A stretch of DNA of 64,000 nucleotides from Brachynemurus nebulosus (taxonomy: Eukaryota; Arthropoda; Insecta; Neuroptera; Myrmeleontidae). The DNA lies in assembly GCA_035578155.1 (NCBI GenBank), contig JAPWDM010000020.1, forward strand, positions 7,546,055 through 7,610,054, in the 5' to 3' direction. The translations under genes and the position numbers were made by a program. The notes under the pieces were generated by a model. It saw only the letters and a list, made by a program, of their open reading frames with translations. It ran no database searches and was not told where the DNA came from. This document shows positions 57,505-64,000 of this stretch, one piece after another; positions within the stretch are counted from its first letter, which is position 1; every line of letters begins with the position of its first letter.

Positions 57505-58340
57505 AAAACATTTCGTAACTTTTGCTGTTTAGCCTCTTTATCGATGGTCAGTTCAATGACGAAATCAGTTTTTCGCTTTGCTTACGGAGAGATCATTTTA
57601 AAACGTTTGTCAAAATGGGATATTTGGTTTACATTAGTTTAATTTTGGTTGGACAATTAAATGGTGCAATAAGTTTTTCAATATCTTTGGTAGGTAACAA
57701 GTAGAATATTCTAGAACATTTGTCAAAATGTGCTATTTAGTCTCTCCTTTGATGACTAGTTCAATGGAGACTTTTGTTTTTTGATATCTTTGCTAGTTAA
57801 CGCATAGAATATTCTAGAGTTTTTGTCAAACTACGCTGTTTAATCTCATTTTTAGTGACTAATCCAACAATGAAATCTGTTTTTTGATATCTTTGCTAGT
57901 TAATAAATAGCACATTCTAGAATTTTTGTCGAACTGCGCTGATTATTCTCATTTTTAGTAACTAATCCAACAGTTAAGTCTGTTTTTTGATATATTTGCT
58001 AATTGAAAAATAGAAAATTCTAGAATTTGTGTCAAACTGCGCTGTTTAATCTCATTTTTAGTGACTAGTCCAACAGTGAAGTCTGTTTTTTGATACCTTT
58101 GCTAGTTGACAAACAGAACATTCTAGAATTTTTGTCAAACTTCACTGTTTAATCTCATTTTTAGTGAGTAACCCAACAGTGAAGTCTGTTTTTTGATATC
58201 TTTGCTAGTTGACAAATAGAACATTCTAATATTTTTGTCAAACTGCGCTGTTTAATCTCATTTTTAATGATCAATTCAATAGTGAAGTCTGTTTGTTGAT
58301 ATTTCTGCTAGTTCATGATTAGAATATTCTAGAAATTTAC
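57505..58340 (-). repeat. 103-bp satellite array, inverted arm of second locus
   Basis: About eight units in reverse orientation, head-on to 57180-57500. GAA-nn-TTC-nn-GAA strings start at 57714, 58013, 58116 and 58322 (perfect), with near matches at 57807, 57911 and 58219. The last four are exactly 103 bp apart. Conserved blocks are GATATCTTTGCTAGTT, TTTTGTCAAACTGCGCTGTT and TAATCTCATTTTTAGTGACT. Confidence 0.87.
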
Positions 58341-60407
58341 ATTACTCATTTTGCATTTGCATTTTGCCTATTATGTACGCAAAAAAATTTAAAAAGTTTT
58401 TAAGACTACGAGACTCTCAGACAATATTACCTGCGGCCCTTACTCCGTCTTGGTACATAAATTTTCACTAAAAGGGATAAACGATAACATATTTGTGGAA
58501 GGAGAACCCCACTAGGTCGCTGACGTCACTACGTAAAATCGGAGTACGTACCATTAGATGTCCACTGTAAATCAAGTTTGAAAAATTTTTATTTTGATTT
58601 AAAATATTTTTAATTTTAATTAATTTTAAAACCGCCACTTTTTTTATTGTTTACATCAAACTTACATACAGATATGCAAACAACTAAGTATTGTACTTGT
58701 TATCTCGTGAGTATATATGTGTGGAGTCACACTCTGGGAAGTTCACACTCTCAGTAGTTCTGCTGTATATTCTACAATGTACTCGTATAGTTGTTTTCAT
58801 CACCATGCCACTGTTCACCAATGATAAAAATTACCACTGTTCACCATGCTTCTTCTCCATCCTAGGGTACATCTATATGATGCGACCGTAGATCGATTTC
58901 CAGGATTCATGCCCAGCCCACAACTTTTCGTTAGTCCTAGGCAACCGCTCAACTCACAGAATACAGAACGTATACATGCTATCTCTATATTAGTGAAGCC
59001 AGTGTAGACAAAAAAAGATGGAAAATCTCCACCTATATGTTATGTATGTGCACTAGCTTTAGTTTGTATGTATATGTGAGTGATCTGATCTGTGTTGCAT
59101 ACGTATATATAATACTACATACGTATCTATGTACGCGATGTACGCTGCTCTGGCAATAATCACATAACAATCATCAATAATTGATATTGGTCGTGCAGAA
59201 GCTTGTGCACGACTGAATCACCTAAACTGCGACAGACCAACAAATAGCTCCAAGCGAGCTACACAATTTTGATTTTAGTTTCTATCTAGTGTTCTGTGGC
59301 TAAAGTACTAACAAACAGCGGGAAAGTGGATACCATCAAGAAGAGCAAGTGGTTTAGAGGCAGGAGACCCCACCTCTGCCAGTAACATTCCTACTGGACA
59401 AATCTGACATTGCTAAAAACTTCTACTGTTTATTGCAAAATATAATTCTTAATCATAATATAGAATTTCGTGACTGCTCATAATACACAGCACAGATCAT
59501 TATATTTCTATATCTGTATAATGAATAAATACCTTGTTAAAAATTGTCGTGGTTTGGGAAAAGAAAAAAGAAGAAGAAAAGAATATAATTAAATTATTTA
59601 TGAATAAAAACGTGTGGCTTTGTAAACAAATTTTTTATATACTTTTTCTCTCATCTTCAGAAAACTGTTTATTTTTATACAAAGTAATAATGAAAACGAG
59701 TGAGAGGTTGGTTCATAAACTTGCTTTTGTTTGATGATAGAATTATTTATTGTCCTAATTTTTTATTTCTATCTTTGCCATTTTTTATGTCTGAATTTTA
59801 TATTACACTCGTTAAAATTATGTTTGTTTTTGTTATATCGGTTTATGTCGAGAAAATAAAATAAATAAATAAGTAAACAAACAAAACAAAGGAGGAAGGA
59901 ACTGTGATTTCGATTTTAGGATCTAGGGATTTAGATATTAGATATTGGGCAAAGGTGAGTAGTGTGACTGCAGTGAGCGATGTATTTGAAAATATTGTAT
60001 CATAAATATTTTAGTACATAAATAAATCACATGTAGATATTCAAATCCTAAAGCTAGTGTCACACTGGCAGTGGGCACGAAACCGTAATCACTCGTGGGT
60101 TCGTGTACGTAGGTACTCGTTAGATCAAATTAAACAATGGAAATGAATAAAAATCGTTACATTAGAAATAAAGTTACCCTTGAGCGCAACTTACGTAAAG
60201 TGCACTATTGAAAATTAAAACAAAAAGGTGTCCTCGCATTAGCCGTGCATGTAGGAGGTAATAGATTAGTATTATATCTTAAAATTTGATTTTATTCACT
60301 TAAGGGAAGAAATATCTTTAGACAGAGGATAATAAAGGTAGTTTCAGGAATTTTTTTAACAAGGAGATAATTTATTTATATTTTTGGGGCTTGGCATTTT
60401 ATTTACT
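58341..60407. other. No gene assigned
   Basis: 58480-58570 carries GGTCGCTGACGTCACTACGT, possibly the fold-back element's outer end. A CGTGCAGAAGCTTGTGCACG palindrome lies near 59193. CTAGTGTCACACTGGCAGTG near 60053 resembles a MITE end without a partner. Confidence 0.4.
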
Positions 60408-60525
60408 TCAATTAAAAATCACATAGTGATTGAAAAATTGTGAAACTGGATCGGCTGGAAATCGAACCCAGGATCCTCTGATAATTGGCCAGGTGCTATT
60501 GTTATTAAGTTACCCGATTTTTGTT
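60408..60525 (-). repeat. tRNA-derived SINE, best copy
   Basis: On the minus strand: an A-box-like GGGTAACTTAATAACAATAG, CACCTGGCC, a B box GGTTCGATTTCC (60457-60468), then AGCCGATCCAGTTTCACAAT and TTTTTCAATCACTATGTGAT with a T/A-rich tail. The A-B spacing is tRNA-like. Other copies lie at 5.82 and 42.33 kb. Confidence 0.72.
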
Positions 60526-60720
60526 CGGATCATTGTGCAATAAGTAAATCAGCGGGCGGTAAACAAAGTCAGCTTAAAGCGAATTATAATTATTTACTTG
60601 TATTAAAATTAAAAATACAACTTGAGAAATTATAAAAATTAGTTATTTAGTATTGGAATTTTTAATACTTTGTAAACAGGTCCGGCGCAAGATAAATTAG
60701 CGCCCCAGGCGAAATATCAT

Positions 60721-60745
60721 TTGGCGCCCCCCCCCCCCAACTTAG
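60721..60745. repeat. Poly-C tract in a GGCGCC-rich junk segment
   Basis: TTGGCGCCCCCCCCCCCCAA follows GGTCCGGCGCAAGATAAATT, a common type of insect repeat end. Confidence 0.6.
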
Positions 60746-60769
60746 TAAACACTTATAAATAAAAAAAAT

Positions 60770-60802
60770 AAAAATAAGAAACCGAAAATAATACTCACTA
60801 AA

Positions 60803-60886
<84 letters not shown>

Positions 60887-61135
60887 GCACGAAAACTCTC
60901 GAACGAAATGCCCTAGGTTGACGAAATTTGGTGAACATGTTGAAAGTCCTAAACCGTTGGATTTCCACTTATTCAAAAATTTTTGTTAAATTTTTTTACA
61001 CTATTTAAAAGAGGAGAAAAAATTACATAAAAAAGGTCTTTAAACTATTATTCTATGTCAACTAGTTTCCGGGAAAAATTAATTTTTATAAACGGTAATT
61101 CGCTATGTTACGCAGGATGCTGCGACAGGGGTAAT
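60770..61135 (+). repeat. (TA)n-linked interspersed repeat copy
   Basis: Complete order: GAAACCGAAAATAATACTCA, CTAAAATTTA, (TA)n at about 60806-60882, GTCCGCACGAAAACTCTCGA, CTAAACCGTTGGATTTCC, AAAGAGGAGAAAAAATTACA, TCTATGTCAACTAGTTTCCG and GTTACGCAGGATGCTGCGAC ending in AGGGGTA. Confidence 0.82.
60806..60882. repeat. (TA)n microsatellite
   Basis: Perfect TA run inside the family copy. Confidence 0.95.
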
Positions 61136-61299
61136 CATAATTATATTGACGTAGGTACTTATACATACTACGTAAAGGAATATATTGTATGTTGTACAAC
61201 ACGATAATAGCTTGTATATAGTCATATACATGCATATGTATATGTTTGTGTGCTATATGCCTTTTTTAGGGTTCCGAAGAAAGTCCTATTTTTTGGAGC

Positions 61300-61640
61300 T
61301 CCGAAAGAAATCTCCCGGGACTATAATAGAAATTTGTTTTGAGGTCCCTAGAAACCGAAAATAATATTCACTAAAATTTATATATTATATTTATATTTAG
61401 TCCCACACCGTTGGACAAGTTCGTTAGCCAGCCATGTCGGATACCTAGAACATGGTTGGTTTGGGTTTTTCGTGAAAAAAATTATTTTTTTGTCAAAATT
61501 TTCTTAAGTTAAAAAATTTTTGCGACATTTATTTACACCAATAGAAAGAGGAGGAAAAATCACTTAAAAGGGTGAAAAACAGATTTTTATAAACGGAAAT
61601 TCGCTATGTTACACAGGATGCTGTGACAGGGGTATTTTTT
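61300..61640 (+). repeat. (TA)n-linked repeat copy without the microsatellite
   Basis: CCCGGGACTATAATAGAAAT, GAGGTCCCTAGAAACCGAAA, ATATTCACTAAAATTT, a short ATATATTATATTTATATTTA in place of (TA)n, then CACACCGTTGGACAAGTTCG, CATGTCGGATACC, AAACGGAAATTCGCTATGTT and GCTGTGACAGGGGTA. Confidence 0.78.
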
Positions 61641-64000
61641 TAACACTATTTTCTACTCAATTATATTTATTTCTTTGAGATATTTTTAAATATTTTATAG
61701 TTTGTGAAGCAGCTATAGGTGTCAGTCAAAACCAATTCTTGTAGTTTATTTTAAAACAGCAAGCTATTACTTATTTCGTAAGGAAGCAACTACAATTAAT
61801 TTTTTTTTACAATAAGAGCATAATAAAAATCTAAATTCTTTTAGATACTTTTTTAAGAGGTATATTGTAAAGACCTGATTATTGTAAAAAATAGTTACCA
61901 GTAAAAAAAGCCTATAAATCTTTTAGTGACAAACATAAAGGATTGTTTAGCTATAAGTGTGTGGTTAGACCGTGACGGGCAGCCGTACCATTGCCCGTGC
62001 GGCCTCCGGCACGGACAATTCAATACATGTATTTAAATGTACGTATTCAGACCAATACGAACTGGTTTTTGCGGGAAAATTGACGGACAATCTATCTACG
62101 GGCATTTTGCGAACTCTCGAAGTGGGTAGGTAATAAAATACTTAACACAAAAAAAAATATTTCAAGCGGTCAAAAGCGTGAAAAGTGACTTAATAATTTT
62201 ACAATCTATTTTGTCACGTATAGAGTATCGAATTTTATATTTTTTTGTAAATATATATACCTGCAGAAAAAAGTTTTTAAAATAATTTTCGGTTTATATT
62301 CTTACATTTGCATCCTATGATTATAAAAATATGCAAAGAGAAATGAGCAGAGGACGGTAAAATGAATGTATTAAGAAAACAGAGAAACTTACCGGTTGAT
62401 GTTGAAATTAATTGAAGCACAACTTGTACTCACTATAAGGTTCATGGAAAATAAAATGGGAAAAAAGGATTTTATAGGTACAAGAGTTTTCACTAAAACA
62501 ATTGAATTTACTAACTAGATTTAACGAAAAATCTCAAACAACCGATAGTTATTATGAACTACACGAAAGAAAATATGAACTATACGAAAGAATTCTTAAA
62601 TACTATTATCTATTGAATTTTTTTTGAATTTTTTACTAAGAAATTTTAGAGAACTGTTCTATATGAAAGTTAAACTCGAATTACATCTTTTCTTATTTTT
62701 AAAGGGAATAAATAAGTTATATAACTTATTATTAAAATAGTTATCTAATTTTTAAAAAATATGAAAATACCAGTGGTTTTAAAGCACTGGCCTAGCCAAT
62801 AACCCAAATTAAAAGTTTGTAGAGAGAAGGTAATCACACATCAAATGGAAGTAGTTAATATCATTTGAAAATACAAGGTGGTTACAGTTCAGTAATAGCG
62901 AATATAAAAAAATTAATATAATTAAATAAAATTGTATTTGAACCCCAGTAGCCCAATTAAGGGTTAAATGAAAGTTAAAGAATAAATACATTTAATAGTA
63001 TTCAATATAACACCATAATATGCTTTTGTCTTCTTACCAATTATTTTTTGACCAAATAAACGCAGTTTATTTCTAAAATCAAAAAATTCATTACAAAGAA
63101 GTAATACAATTTTTTGGGAATTCCAGATTTTGCACTTAACTGTCAATAGACAAAAAATATTTTTACAAATATACATAATTTTATGGCCCTGTATGCTTAC
63201 AATTTCAAAGCCTCTTATTCTTGACACGTTTTTCCACCTGTCGGTTCTATTGTATTTTTATAAAAATAGTTTTTATGACTTGCCCGTTTCGGTGTGAATG
63301 TTGAATTTGACCGCATTGTGCCACGTGCCATTTTGCGGGCAAAATGCAGGCCGGTCGGACCGGTCCTTATTTGTAGAAGAAGTAATATTCATTTTTTGGC
63401 GATAAATAATGAAAGTGACACTTCCTTTGTTCCAAAAATATTTCACACTGACCCAACATATGAAAAAAAAAAAATTTTAATAAAAAATCATAAAAGGAGA
63501 TAATTTTAGAAAAGATTAACAACCCCATGTTATCGCATTAAGAATTAAACTGTTTAAGTTATTAACCACACAACATTTTTACATTATAAAGCACTTTATT
63601 TGCAAAACAATAATTATATGAAAATTAGAATAATTTGTTAGATTTTAAATGTTTTTAAATTAATACAAAAAAAAAAAAATCATTGCAATTCACTATAATA
63701 ATGGTTATTAAAAATGAAGCGCACGTATATATACGTGCGTTCTTGTTGAATTGTAATTTAATAATGAATTGTTTTTAATTTTTATAAACAAATTGAATAT
63801 TTTTTATGTTTTTACAAAGGTTCCTACAAAATTAAATTATTATTAAATTAATAACAATTTTTTGTTTAGAAAATAAAAATTATTTTTGGAATGGTTTCCA
63901 ATTAGTCCAGTCAATAAAAGTTTAACTTTGCCACTTTGAGTGATCATCTGGGACCAACGCGAAAATTTACGCAAGTGTTCGTAGATTAATATACTAAAAT
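61641..64000. other. AT-rich DNA; scattered GC-rich repeat scraps, no gene
   Basis: 61970-62110 (CCGTGCGGCCTCCGGCACGG hairpin) and 63280-63365 (GGCCGGTCGGACCGGTCC) are GC-rich scraps, probably MITE debris. GCGCACGTATATATACGTGC near 63720 is a perfect short palindrome. The frames at 62809, 62964 and 63294 show no recognisable domain. Confidence 0.4.

Noticed and set aside
58680..59400. A protein-coding exon or promoter in this less AT-rich stretch
   Set aside because: No frame longer than about 60 codons with protein-like composition, and no splice-site pair that makes sense.

Overview
The window looks like AT-rich, gene-poor nuclear DNA of an arthropod, most likely an insect. The signs are Tc1 and mauritiana-type mariner transposase relics, hAT, piggyBac and Tc1-type MITEs with textbook target duplications, a tRNA-derived SINE, and about a dozen long (TA)n runs. 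I found no intact conserved host gene. Nearly all long open frames are (TA)n translations or shadows of repeats. The window could be intergenic or lie in a large intron; the sequence does not decide this.

0-6 kb: a possible secreted-protein first exon (438-617), a TIR element with TTGAGCCC-type ends (665-1724), a long-TIR MITE (2531-2963), a ~165-bp tandem repeat and a SINE fragment. 6-13 kb: a decayed Tc1 element (6086-12615) split open by a fold-back element made of 103-bp satellite units, by a palindromic (TA)n repeat and by a ten-copy 120-bp satellite. 13-25.4 kb: hairpins, a long-TIR element (15326-16875), a GC-richer duplicated block (20.3-21.3 kb), two neighbouring minus-strand coding-like loci (22.4-23.4 kb), a 21-bp minisatellite, and a piggyBac MITE. 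25.4-41.8 kb: two copies of one TIR family (27.3-34.8 and 38.4-40.4 kb), the first carrying nested Tc1-type and piggyBac-type elements, plus several hairpin MITEs and a palindromic element at 40.7-41.8 kb. 42-64 kb: two SINEs, an internally deleted mariner, a second long-TIR element holding a piggyBac insertion, a long-TIR element holding a hAT insertion, a hAT MITE, a 479-bp and a 1.49-kb near-perfect palindrome, and a second 103-bp satellite locus.

The most unusual signals are these. (1) The two fold-back/satellite loci 50 kb apart share a 103-bp unit, and most units carry a perfect three-block heat-shock-element pattern. (2) A 21-bp minisatellite places the AP-1 heptamer TGAGTCA every two helical turns, with 24 exact copies. 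(3) A dispersed (TA)n-linked repeat family has a conserved core GTTATCGTGCGGACAC beside the microsatellite. (4) Two adjacent minus-strand coding-like loci at 22.4-23.4 kb belong to no family I can name. All functional readings of these are inference.
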